Below, one piece after another: positions 42,882 to 54,500 of a stretch of DNA of 64,000 nt. The notes under the pieces are model-generated. The model did not search any database and was not told the DNA's origin. It saw nothing but the letters and a program-made list of their open reading frames with translations. The position numbers were made by a program, and so were the translations under genes. The stretch is taken from positions 8,275,950-8,339,949 of the forward strand of contig NC_088179.1 in NCBI RefSeq assembly GCF_028769735.1, given 5' to 3'. Each line of letters starts with the position of its first letter. The first letter of the stretch is position 1. Source of the stretch: Zonotrichia leucophrys gambelii (taxonomy: Eukaryota; Chordata; Aves; Passeriformes; Passerellidae).

Positions 42882-43833
42882 AGGAGATGTTCAGGCAGGA
42901 GCAGGGACCGGGAGGTGCACGTGAAGGAAAGCCCACAGAGCAGAACTGCACAGCCTGAGGAGGAGGAGGCTTGGGGGGATGCTGGAGCAGGCTAATGGGC
43001 TCTGCTGGACCAGCCCAGGGACTCAGACACCGTGCAGAGATCTCCAGCACTCAGGGGGATGGGGGCTGCCAGGGGGTGCTGCCAACTCCAGAGTTACCCT
43101 GCCAGGGGGATGGCAACTCCAGGAGGAGAGGGAATATCGGATTTGTTCCTTGGCATCTCCTGCTCCATTGTCCCTGCTGCTGGCCCCTCATTCTCACAGT
43201 ACTGGTGGGGAGGTTGAGAAGCTGGATTCTAATGGGCTGATTCGATATTAAATATTTTGTAACAAAACCAACTTACCGCTGGGATGTCTTTCTGATGAGG
43301 GTGAGAACTCAGGATGTAACCTTTGGAGAGAAAACTCTTCAATTAGCTAAAAATGTGGTCCTAGCTGAGTCAAGAAAGAGATTCCTTCATCCCAATTTAA
43401 AATCTAAATTACATTAATTGAAGAGTGTATGGTTTCTGAGTTTTATGAGTAAGAATAAGTGAAAATTGATTAAATTGACATTTCTTATTCACAGTTGTTT
43501 TCCACACAAAAATGTGGACTAAATTTGTGGACCCAGTAGTAAATGCCAGTTTGGAAGAATTCCACTGGATTCATTGTTGCACCTTCCTTAGCCAGTGTAG
43601 AATCAGACCCTGCATGCACAAGTTTTCTAATTTAGACCTGAGGGTATATAATTAGGGCTGAGGTTCCATTCCAGATCAAGTCTTTCACATGCAGACTATA
43701 AAATCAGTAAAAAATAAGCTTAGTTTGGCAGGGACTTCAAAAGAGGCCTTTGGATGATTTTATCAACAACAGAAGAGGCAATTCGTTCTCCATGCTAGAA
43801 ATCAACATATATCTCATTTTAGGAGATGTGATC

Positions 43834-43869
43834 TATACTGACTGGGGGTTTGTGTAGAGAGAAAAATAC
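43834..43869. repeat. 37-bp duplicated word, copy 2 (36 bp)
   Basis: Same orientation and sequence as 42184-42220 except for one missing T in the GGGGGTTTTG run. The copies are about 1.65 kb apart with the LTR between them. Confidence 0.9.
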
Positions 43870-44864
43870 ATATTTGAGAGAATTTTTCTTAGGACCACGT
43901 CAAGTCCATGTAAACACTTCAGCCTTCAAAAACCTTATCCCCTAATCTCAGAGAAACATTCTTGCCCAACATATTTAGATCAATAGTTTTGGTTCATTTA
44001 TTTATGTTGTCTTGTCTTTTTGATTGTCTAAGGCTTCAAATAAGATTTTAGAAGTTTATCCCAAGTTTCTGTATTAATTCTGCAGGAAGCTTGAACATTG
44101 ATTTAAGAGTTGTGGTTTGGATTTGTAGATGCTAATGCAAGAAAGCTCCCAAGGAATGCAGCTTCTCTCAACTCTTGCACTGATAGAGACATCAAAACCA
44201 CTAAGGAAAGGAGCTAAAACCTGATTTTCTCTTCAGCCATTGCCAGGAAAGCTTCCAGCCAGATGGATGATCCGTGATGGATGGTCAACAATCATAGTTT
44301 AAAGTTCTGAGTGCTGCCATTGCTTTTCAAAACTGCATATTCCCCAAAAGAGCACAAATAAATAGAGAGATAATGGGGTGGGCATGGGTGTCTTATCTAA
44401 AACAATCACGGGATTTCTCAAGTCTTGTTGGCTTGCCCAGTGTGTGTGCAAGAGCCACAGTAAATGCTGCCCTGACATCCCCAGGGCAGAGGGTGCAGCA
44501 GCTTCTCCCAGGTGTGGCTGAACACCTCTTAAATGACATCTGGCATTCAAAAGCTTGATGCAGAGGAAATATTTTACTAAGATACTTTAAAAAAATTACA
44601 CTAATCCTCCATGCAGTTGACAGAGTTTGCATTAAATAAGACCAATTATGGTCATATTTCTCTCCTGCAAAAATTCAAACTCCCTTCTCTCCCCAGCCAG
44701 CCATGTGATATTTAAACACATTTCAACAGCAAAATGTTTGGTCTGGAATGAGGTATAGTAGAAAATCTCTCCTACTATAAGTTATTAGAGGTGAAGGATC
44801 ATATTTAGGATCCTATTCTGCAGAGAGAGGAGGGAGCTGCACAGGCAAGGCCCTGCTCTGTCTT

Positions 44865-44969
44865 GAGACACTATGGTTTCCACAGCACTTGAGTTTTTGC
44901 TTTTGATTTAAAGCCTATCAAAGGCCAAATAAAATCCAGTTTGAAGAAATGTTTTTAGAGAAAAAAAAA
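44865..44969 (+). repeat. Inverted repeat arm 1 (~100 bp)
   Basis: This arm pairs with the reverse complement of 47972-48072. By eye about 93% of positions agree, including GGTTTCCACAGCACTTGAG, CTATCAAAGG, CAAATAAAATCCAGTTTGAA and ATGTTTTTAGAGAAAAAAA. Similarity stops sharply on both sides. A TCF/LEF-type ATCAAAG lies inside. The element family is not recognised. Confidence 0.9.
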
Positions 44970-47900
44970 TGAATTGCCTGCCCCCAGTTCAGTGATGTCT
45001 CCACAAGGAGGTCTCTAAATGGAGCTTACCCCTGTATTTCTGTATTCCATATGGGCCCTTTTCCTTTTTTCCTTCCACTGATCCAAAGATGGTCACATTT
45101 TTAAGGGATTGCAAACTGCTTCAGAAAGGAAGGGCAGGACAGGCTCAGGCTCAGGAAACTCACTGGTGACAACTGAAAAATCTTCATTTTTTCAGCTTCA
45201 TTTATCCACATGGAAGAACAGCAGGGCTCCTGCTTCATCAGCAGTTCAGTAGTAGTTTCTAGAATCACGGCTAATTCACAGATTATTAAAGGTTTTTCCC
45301 ACTGCCCTGTACAGTTAATTTCACAGCTTCCACTATTTGAAGTGGATAACTTGTATTATTTTTAATGAATCAAGTTAAATGCTGTCAGACCTCCTAATGG
45401 TTGTTTCTATCTACTATACCTTAAAAAATGTACATATGCATCCTTCTTGGTTTACTGCCAGTCAATCAATGTCACAGCGTTGACAGATGGATGTGGGATT
45501 TTTTGCTGACTTTAAAATAGGATCAATGACATTAAAGCTTGTCATGTAAATAGTAGAAATAAAGCAGAAAAACCCAAGAGCTATTTATGTTTTTTAGGAT
45601 GACATCTGTAATGTGGGCGGCATAGAATGAAAAGTAGAAAATTTCAAAGCTGTTCATAATTGAATGAATTGACTGAGCATATATTTTTTTAGCAGTTTAA
45701 AAGGAATTAGTTATGCAAAGTCCATGCATGCAAGCAAAATAAATGTATGAACTAAAGATAAACCTATGAACTGGTTGCACAAATCTCAATCCATTTATTT
45801 GCTCATTTTCTATTCCTACCTTTTTTTCTCTGGACTGTTTGCTCCTGGAACAGACTTTTTGCTGAAACTCATAAATTGCCTGCAAAAACATAATTTAAGA
45901 GGTCAGCAGCTCCCAGCAAAAGCCTCTGCTGCCCTTCACAGGATGCTTTTTGTTGGCTGAGGCTCTGCAGGGACCAAACAACCCTGCTGGCCAGGCTGAC
46001 CTGCCCTGGCAGAGCCCAGCTCCATACTGCAAATAGATTTGAGACAAAAGAAAAGAGCCCTATGTCTCTTGCATTCCAAACAAGTGTTTGACAGAGTGAC
46101 TCATGCTGCCATAAAGCAGGGATAAACACTTGGAAGACATAAAGCTGCAGCTTTAGGGGTGATGGCAGGAAGTTTGATGGATGTAAGATGTCACAAAGAG
46201 AAGTTTGAAGGGGAGGGCAGAGAGGTGCCTGGCTCTCAGATCCATCCTCTGCTCTGGGCAGGAGGAGGAACCATGGAGAAAATGCTGGGTATTTGGAAGT
46301 GCTCTCTGGCATGGCAGGGTAAAGCACTGCCCCCAGCCCTGGGGAATGTCAGCTGTGCCCCAGAAGAGGAGCAGGATTGAACTCAGCAGCTCCTGTCCCT
46401 GCTTTTTGTTCAGATTCCTGTGTGCTGGCTGTGAGCTGCCCATTATCAGCTGGCTGCTCCAAGGCTGCACACTGTGCTCAGGCTTCTGCTGTGCTTGTGG
46501 GCTCAGACCAAAACTGGCTTCTCCAGAATAATGGATTTCTTGAAGGAAAAGGCAGCTGTAAAAAGCAGGGTATTACTCTGTATTTGATAATAATTGCTCG
46601 AGAACTGTAATCTTGTCTCCATTCCTACTCTTGCTGAATGAGGATTCATCGGGGAGCCCGTGCCAGGAGATGTCTCAGAATGAAGCAAGCAAAGGGAAAG
46701 GATGTTTGCCCAGCTGTGCCCCTCCAGCAGAGCTCTTGTCTCTTCAGCAAAGCTGCACTGCCAGCCCAGCCATTTCCAGGGGAGATGGTGGTAAGGGTCT
46801 GGAGCTGCTCACCCTTAGCAAAGACCCTCCCAAGCCCTTTTCCAGCAGTGATTTACAGAAACTGCTGAATTCCCTGGTCTTTGTGCCATCCCTTCAGTGC
46901 AGGCACTGAGTGCTGTAAGCAGAGATCACCAAACAGCAGCATGGGAACTGCTGCAAAAAAAATATTAAAACCCTTTCCACAGCTCCAAGCACATTGGGGC
47001 AACACTCAGCCCAGAGAAAGAGAAGTTTTAACCATTTTAAGCCTAGGCTGTTGTTGATAAAATCAGATTTTTTTTTCCAGAGAACTTGTATATGATATTT
47101 TAAATCAAGACAAGTCAATTCTTATGATAGTTAAGTTTTAAAAAAATTCTTAGGGGTTAAGTTCAACATTTCAATACAACATTATTCATTCCTCTTCTGC
47201 TGTTGTCTCCTAGAACACTGCAATAGCAAAGGTAGCCTACAAATAACCAGAAACATTGTGAACACCTCCAGGAATTTCACAGTAGACATACATGCAATTG
47301 AAGTGTCCAAGTGATATGGTGCAGAATAATTATTTAAATAACATGCTAATCTTCACTGGAAATTAGCAATACCATTTCAAGCAATGCAAATCATAAGCAA
47401 TTACATGGAATTATCTGGTTACTTACACTGCAAACAGAAAAGTTAATTATTTCTGCCCAATACAGCACCCACAGCTTCAGCACATTCCCTTTCTTGCAGT
47501 TTTTGGAGCTTCTTTCATCTTCCCAACTTTTAAGCTTTGCTTTGCTTTTGTACTTACATTCTCTAAAACTGAAAATGCAATCACATATATATAAAATAAG
47601 CATATTAAAATAAAATTATGTGAAAATTATTAACAAATGGGTCTACAGTTCCATTTTCCCCCATGTCTAAAGTTGTAGGACTTGGTGAGCAGTTTGGAGC
47701 CCAAAGGACTGACGAATTTAACACACATTTTGTGCTGAGGCTTTATATTTTCTGACCATCTGTGATAATTGCTGTGTGTTCAGTGCCTTGAAGGCTGCAG
47801 AGGGATCACAGGGTCCAATCTTTCTGTATCACTCAGCTAAATTAATGAAGATATTGGTATAGAAAACATTTTCTCTTAGTCAGAAAAGGCCTACAAAATG

Positions 47901-47971
47901 TGCAGACTTGAGACTCATTACAGCTGTGCAGACTCCTGTTGAGATTCTTTCTTTATTGACCTTTCCTGCAA
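44970..47971. other. Spacer between the inverted arms
   Basis: About 3.0 kb of ordinary AT-rich intergenic DNA. The longest frames (for example at 45.87-46.33 and 46.6-46.9 kb) show no transposase or other domain, so the arms do not clearly bound a DNA transposon. Confidence 0.5.
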
Positions 47972-48072
47972 TTTTTTTCTCTAAAAACATTTATTCAAAC
48001 TGGATTTTATTTGACCTTTGATAGGTATTAAATCCAAAGCAAAAACTCAAGTGCTGTGGAAACCACAGTCTC
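47972..48072 (-). repeat. Inverted repeat arm 2 (~100 bp)
   Basis: Opposite-orientation copy of arm 1. Both copies end, on the inward side, in a short A-rich run after TTTTTAGAG, as a retroposed 3' end would. The outward ends are GAGAC. No target-site duplication is clear. Confidence 0.9.
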
Positions 48073-51000
48073 CCATATGTTGGTTTCCAAGGGCACTTTC
48101 TACAGATTTTTTCCATCTCTTCACCATATTTCAAAATCTTCAGTTCTTCCAGCTAATCTGAGTAAGCTCCATTTTCTTGCCTGCAAGGTTAGTGGGTGGT
48201 TGGGTCTGACATTCAGTACTGAAAGTCTCAGATCCAAAATAATGTGTTCAGTAGCTTGTCAACTAAATATAATGAAAAAGCAAAAGTACTTGTAACTTGT
48301 AGTATTAAAGCATACACATTTTAATGGTTTCTTTCTCAGCAGAAAGAGTAAAAAATGCAAATTGCCAGAAAATGGTGAAGGAAGATGAAATTAAGAGTCG
48401 GGCTCTGAGTATGTTGAGAAAATGTCAGGGGAAATGAAAACACGTGGGATGAAGCTGAGGAGAAAATTTGTTCAAGGCTGTTTAAATACAATGCTGTGGT
48501 ACTTGGTGAGTTGGTAGGATTTTTGTCTTGACTTATGGCCAAAGGATGTCTGTGTGCAGGATTTCTGAGTGCCACCCCTCCCTCTGGCACAGCCACATCT
48601 CACTGCCAAGGTCAGTGGTCCCAGGCCACTGTGTGCTGATGTGGGCAGCTCTGCCCTGCCAGATCCTCAGCATCCCTCCAGGTACCAGGGACCCTGCCAA
48701 GGCCTCTCCCTGGCACCAGACACATCTCACCAGGCAGTGGCTCTCTACCTACTGCAGCAGCTCCAGCAGGGGCTTCAATTTGCTCATGCTCCTGTCACTT
48801 CAGTGGTTTTTGCTTGGAAAACCACAGTTCTGACAGCTGTGTTTGTAAATCATAAGGCACAGCCTCCTCAGAGGGATCTGAGCAGAAATAACTCTGAGTG
48901 TGAGCTCCCACAGTGATCTGTGGCTGCTGTCTGCAGAGTGACAGTAAAACCTGTGCTCATATTTTGCTCCTCCAGACCCATTCTCTCAGCCTGGGGGAAA
49001 ACAAGGCTTGTCTGGCTGTCAGGATTGCAAACTCAGGCTGACATCTGAAAACTGAGCTGTGCTCTCCTACCACCATCATCTACCCCCAGCCCTGGAATTT
49101 GTACTTCACTCTTAACTTTGTTGATGCTGAAGGCAAAATTATCCACCATCATGACAATGACACCCGTTGTTGTTGAGGAAATGCCTTCAGCACAAGGCAC
49201 TATTCTCAGCTTTCTCAAAAGTTATCTTTTGTATTCTCATCTTTCATGCTTTTCCTCAGCCCAGGGGTGATTTTCTTCCCTTGTGAAAATGTAGCTAAAC
49301 ACTAACCAGCTATTAGTGAGATATTTTGGCTCTGGATGAGGCACTTTCACTAGATAAAGCTCTAAAAGCTTTTTTTTTTGCTACTGGACAGTTTATAAAT
49401 GACTTCTTTTAAACACTCTGAGAATCATATTCATGTAGACTTTTGCAGTGCCATTGATTCCACTGGCATATTAAAATTAACAATAAGTAGAAATTTCCCC
49501 CTTATTTTTTCTCTCTAATAAGTTTAGAGTGAGTTTGATTAATAACACCAGAATTCTCATCAGTTGAATGCTGACATCCTCAATGAGACACATTCCCACT
49601 AACATACGTGTGTACCTGAAGAGGAATTAGGGAAAAGCTGGCTGTGAACGCTGAGTTCTATTTTAATACCTGGGAAGTATTATAATGACATAACTATGTA
49701 GGCAGATCAGATAAATATTGACTTGTGGTTGACAAAGAGATGTTTTAAAATACCCACCAAGTGCTGGCTCCAGCCATGCACTTTCATTCCTGCTTTCCTG
49801 CTTCCCACTGTGTCCCTGGATGAGATCCTATCCCACTGGCATCAGTGGCAAGGCTCCCAGCTGCAATTTTACTGTAATACAGCCCTGTAAAGGGCTGTAA
49901 TTTTACTCTTCAAATTAACATGTTACAAATTTTTGTGCATTTTTCACATATCTAGGAACAGGAAAAAAAAAAAGCAAACATTTCCCAGGTACATATGAGC
50001 GCATCTAGTAAATGTTACAGCTGTTAAAAAACAAACCCAGAGGCAAACAATAAAAAATTGCCCCAAGTAAAAGAGTACAAACACATAACCTGCACAGGCT
50101 GCCTCCCTCCTCAGTCCCTGTGAGCTGGTTCTAACAGGGGAGCCCTGTCATCACGGCCAGGGCTGAGTGTGTGCACACACCAGCAGTGAGGAGAGCACCT
50201 GACACAGGATGGTCGGGCAGACCTCTGCTGACAGAAAATTGTGTTTGGAGAAGATAAAAGAAAATGCATCACACAAACAATTAAATGAGATCTATGGAGT
50301 CTGCCCCTGATTGTAGATGGGGTGATGAAGAGCTGTCCCTGGGATTCCTCACAGGAGCCACGTGGCCCCAGCCCAGGCTGGGTGATGAGATGGCTCTGCC
50401 ATCTCTCATCTTGAGAGTACTCATGGAGCCTGGGTGAGCATCTCCTGCAGGCAGCCCAGCCTGTGGCACAGGGACACACTGACTTGCTAAAAAAGCAATG
50501 GAACGTGGCTTTGGTTCTAAGTGCTCTTAAAAAAAAAGCTTTGATGCAACCTTGCATAATTTAGGGTATTTGAGAATGAAAAAAAAGGCAACTAACTTTA
50601 AACGAGTGTATGTTGAGCAAATAATGATTGTGCAATCCTTGTATAAAATATATTTCTGGGAATAGAAACGGGCTGTTCTAATAAGAAAAAAAAATGCACT
50701 GGTGGAAGGTGCTAAATGTTTCAGACATAGGAATCAGGAGGGATCACCTGTGGCAAGGTTTGCAGCCCTAGAACTTCAGGGGCATCTTCCAAGGGATAAC
50801 TCCTTTTTTTCTGTCGGAAACTCCACAGCTGTATTTAAGGGATAAAATATTTAGAGATGTATCCTTATAGGTGTATGCGTACACATGATGTATACAATGC
50901 AGGTGTGCAAATATTTGGGAAAAGAAATAAAAGCTGATTCCAAAACCGGACAAAATGAAACTGGGGACAGCTCAGGGTGCATTTTACACCATGAGATGAA

Positions 51001-51100
51001 TTGACAGAAGATGAGCCCATGTAGCATGGCATCCATGCCTAACTGTTTTTCCCAACATTCTATTTCAGGAAGAACATCATGGCAGGAAAAACACCAAAGA
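48073..51100. other. Intergenic DNA upstream of SGPP2
   Basis: No gene or recognised repeat. A small hairpin (TACAGCCCT, GTAA, AGGGCTGTA) lies at 49878-49899. Confidence 0.5.
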
Positions 51101-51119
51101 AAAGGAACACGCTGAATGT

Positions 51120-51344
51120 CCTGTCCTCGCCGCGGGGGGCACCGCGGGGTTGGGAAGCGCAGGGCCGGCAAGGGGCGCTCCCGGGCGGGGCAGCGCACCT
51201 GTGCGGGCGGGGCCGGGCGGGGCGGGGCAGGGAGGGGCGGGACCCGCACCTGTGCGGGAGGGGCGGGGCGGGACCTCGCACCTGCCCGCGGCCCCGCGGC
51301 CGGCGGGGCGCGCTGGGGCCGCGCAGCGCGGAGCTGGCGGCAGC
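51120..51344 (+). promoter_or_regulatory. SGPP2: SGPP2 CpG-island promoter and 5' leader
   Basis: A CpG island starts sharply at about 51.12 kb and has many GC boxes (GGGGCGGGG). CACCTG, which is CAGGTG on the other strand and a SNAI/ZEB/bHLH E-box, occurs three times: at 51196, 51247 and 51279. The repeats sit in an imperfectly repeated unit beginning GCACCTGTGCGGG. The plus strand at 51208-51241 has several G runs with quadruplex potential. There is no TATA box. Confidence 0.65.
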
Positions 51345-51554
51345 ATGGCCCGCCTGCTGGGCACCCTGCGCAGCTCCCAGCCCGTGGCGCGCTTCCAGCG
51401 CTCCTGCGGGCTCTTCCCCGCCGGCGAGGAGGGCGGCGGCAGCGGCGAGCCCGCGGAGGGGCCCCGGGACGGCGGCGTGTGCAATGGAGCGGCCGCGCTG
51501 CGCCGCCCGGCCGGCGCTGCCCCCGGCGGGGTGCGGAGCGGCCGCGGCCCACAG
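51345..51554 (+). CDS. SGPP2: SGPP2 coding exon 1 (sphingosine-1-phosphate phosphatase 2, N-terminus)
   Basis: The exon encodes 70 residues beginning MARLLGTLRSSQPVARFQRS and continuing CGLFP, then a Gly/Ala/Pro-rich stretch, ending GRGPQ. It stops in phase 0 at CACAG followed by the consensus donor GTGAGT. The first 25 residues align with human SGPP2 as I remember it (MAxLLxxLxxSQxVARFQRxCGLFP); the following low-complexity part varies in the family. SGPP2 is an ER multipass phosphatase of the PAP2-like superfamily that dephosphorylates sphingosine-1-phosphate. The catalytic motifs and all membrane spans are in later exons outside the window. Frame and donor support the ATG at 51345. The position next to PAX3 on the opposite strand matches other vertebrates. 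Confidence 0.92.
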
Positions 51555-54500
51555 GTGAGTGCGGGGGGGCCCGGCCGTGACTCAGCAGAGCCGCCCCCGG
51601 CACCGAAAGCGCAGGGATGCCCCGGGAGGGTCCCCCCGCTTCCCGCCCCCCGCGGGATGGGAGGAGGGAAGAAGGGTTGGGGCTGGAGCGAGGAGCGAGC
51701 TGTGTGCGCTGCCGCAGCCCGGCTGCATCCCGGCCCCGCCGGGGAGGTGTCTGGGGGCTCTCGGCGCTCCCCCATCGGTGCGAGAGGGAGTTGCCTGGGG
51801 GGCACCGCGGTGTAGCCCCGGGATGCGGCAGGGAAGGAGCATCTCTGTTCTGTCTCCGAGCGGGGCGCACCTGCCGCGGTGCTCCGCTCTGCCCGGCCCC
51901 TGTCCCTGCCCGCTGCCCACGGTGTGCGGCTGTGCCCGGCCCCGGCCCCTGCCCGCTCCGAGCGGCTGTGCCCGGCCCCTGCTCGCTGTCCCTGCCCGCT
52001 CCGAGCGGCTGGGCCCCCAGCCGGGCCCGGCTCTGCCCGCTCCGGGCTCAGCCGTGCCGGTGCAGCTGAGCTGCCGATGCAGACATGCAGCGCTTCCCGC
52101 TGGCCAGGCAGGTCGCCGCGTTTCCCGGCACAATCTGTAATTCCCCTGTGTATCAGAAGGAACAGGGAAAGGTATGATGCAAGCCGTGTGTACAGGTCGG
52201 ACGACCTGCTTTTTGTCTTACTGTAATGACTCGAATTCATTAGCAGATCGCTTTGTGGTGCCTTTTGGAAAGCAGGTGTGATAATGGGCTTTCAAATGCT
52301 ACCTGCAACATAAACATGGAGCAGTCATGGATGTCATAACTCTACCACTCCTTCCCTTTCATGCTATTTTACTCTTCCCTGTTCCACATCCAGTGCTCAG
52401 ATTCCCATTTCAAGCATCTAAAATTCTTCCTTAGCTGCTGCTTGACTCTTTCTCGATTAGATGTAGTTCAGTCTGTTCACTTCTGAACTACAGTAAGCTC
52501 TATTTTGGGTAAACTATGCAGATAATTCACTAAAAGATTTATTGTCACTGCTTTCTTTTGAACAGTGACATAGTTCATGTGGCAGTGTTGATACTAAATC
52601 CTGTCCAAGTTAATGCTCCATGAATGCAGCTGTTCACCTTGAGCAATTGTTTTGGGATTCATGAAGCAAGGCACAATTACCTTTATGTGAAGGGTGAATG
52701 TTTTCTGCTTGAGACTCCATGAAACTTGGAGATAAAAGCAGAAGGATTTGTTTCCACAGAATTATGGCACTCACTTCTGAAACATGAAAGTTGGGTTCGA
52801 ACACCCCTAAAATGGAGATGGGAGAATAGATTGAACAGTGTTTCAGTGAAGTGCTAGAATTATGAAGACATGCTCTCTGTGTTCCTTTTTATCTAAACTG
52901 GGAATGAAAAGTCCATTTTTACAAGGAGCATCTTCTGCAGCCTGATAAGAAATGTGAAAAGTTCATTTCGATCTCCCTTAGGCTAAGGCTCAGACCCCCT
53001 GCTTTCTTGCCAAATGACCTGGGTTACCCTGATGTATCTGCAAGTAAACAGGTTGAGGAATCTCATTTGAATAGCTAATTCCTTGGCCCTGAATTCTCTA
53101 TGGATAGTGTCATTTTCTTGCCACTAGCTGCAGGTGTTTGCAGAAAGGTGCTAAAGTGCTGCTCCTGCATCTCCCTCCTGGAGCCTTGTGTGGCTCTGTG
53201 CTCATCCATCCCTTCCTGAAACTGGGGAGTTTCAAAGTCCTTGTCATCAGGACAGTTGATTTCTATAGGGTTGTAACTTCCACACTGCTTTGTCTTGACT
53301 GTCACCACTGTCTTAAAGATCCTCAGGTTCTCCTGTGTAAGCTCTTGGACAACCACTGGGTTATACCTGTAAAACCAGAGCCTTTGCATGCAGTGAAGGT
53401 GTGAATGGCTTACTGGATGATGGGACTGCACAGCTCCAAGTCTGCAGGACATCCCCCCTTTCTTCAGTGCCAGATCTCAGGCCCCTGCATGTGACCTGGA
53501 TTGTGTGGCCCCGCTGGGGGCAGTTTGGGAGGGGATGGACACACCTGGTAGGGAAAATACTGTACTGCATGGAGAGGAGAGAGGATGTCTCAAAGGGGTA
53601 AAAAGACAGAACAGCTCTTCCTCTGGAAGGAGGCTTTTAATTATTGCAAACATTTGTGCCAGGAGTGCTGCTTGTGATTCATTATTATCTTCATTTATGT
53701 ATAACCTGGGCATGAAGTATGTGTTTAAAAAAAATATAATAAGCCACAAGGCCTGATTACAGTGGCCAGCAGCAGCAGGAGTGGCTGTGTTTCTGAATCT
53801 TTGTAAATCAGTCCTGCCTGCCCCACAGGAATTGCCATGAGATTAGACAGGGAATGAAGTGCTTAGATGTGACAGCTGTGGCTGTGTGCAATTCTTAAAT
53901 GTTGAATCAGTCACCTAGCCAGTGTGCTTGATGTTCCTTGGTTACCAGATCACTCAGAATGACTTTTTAATACCACAAATGCAAACTCTGGTGTCTGTGG
54001 ATGATAGACAATGGTGCTAGTCCAACACACTAACTGGACTTGGACCAGATATTGAATATATGGGCTTGTAGTGGACAACCTGTCTGGGTTTATTACTACA
54101 GAAGACAAGAGAGCAATGCCTTGTAATTATCCTGTCTAATACTAGTTTCTTTTTTTACTGCTTTCTATTATTAGTTTGTTTCACCAGAAATTTATTTCTG
54201 GAACAGCTGAAAGGTATCTTTTCCTGACACTTTATAGGAAATCCTCAAGCTGTGCTCTTAAAAACATAAATATACTACCTGAAGCTGGTGTTCTGTGAGT
54301 GGCCAAATAAAGGCCATATATATTTTAAAAGTGGAGCTTTGCTTATCTCTAATCTCCTGGTGGACTTTTGCTCCTGAAATTGATAGCCTTAATGAAAGGG
54401 TATGAAAGAAAACAACAGCCTTCTATTCAAAGTTCTTTGTAGAGATTTGTTTGTCTTTCTCCACTTTTCCTCTCCCAGATGCTTTATCATCTCAAGATCT

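Noticed and set aside
44865..48072. Inverted arms as the ends of an intact DNA transposon
   Set aside because: No transposase-like frame lies between them, no target-site duplication flanks them, and the A-rich runs point inward, which fits two separate insertions or duplicates better.
51077..52240. 387-codon minus-strand frame opposite SGPP2 exon 1
   Set aside because: It is antisense to the SGPP2 exon and island, low complexity, and has no domain.
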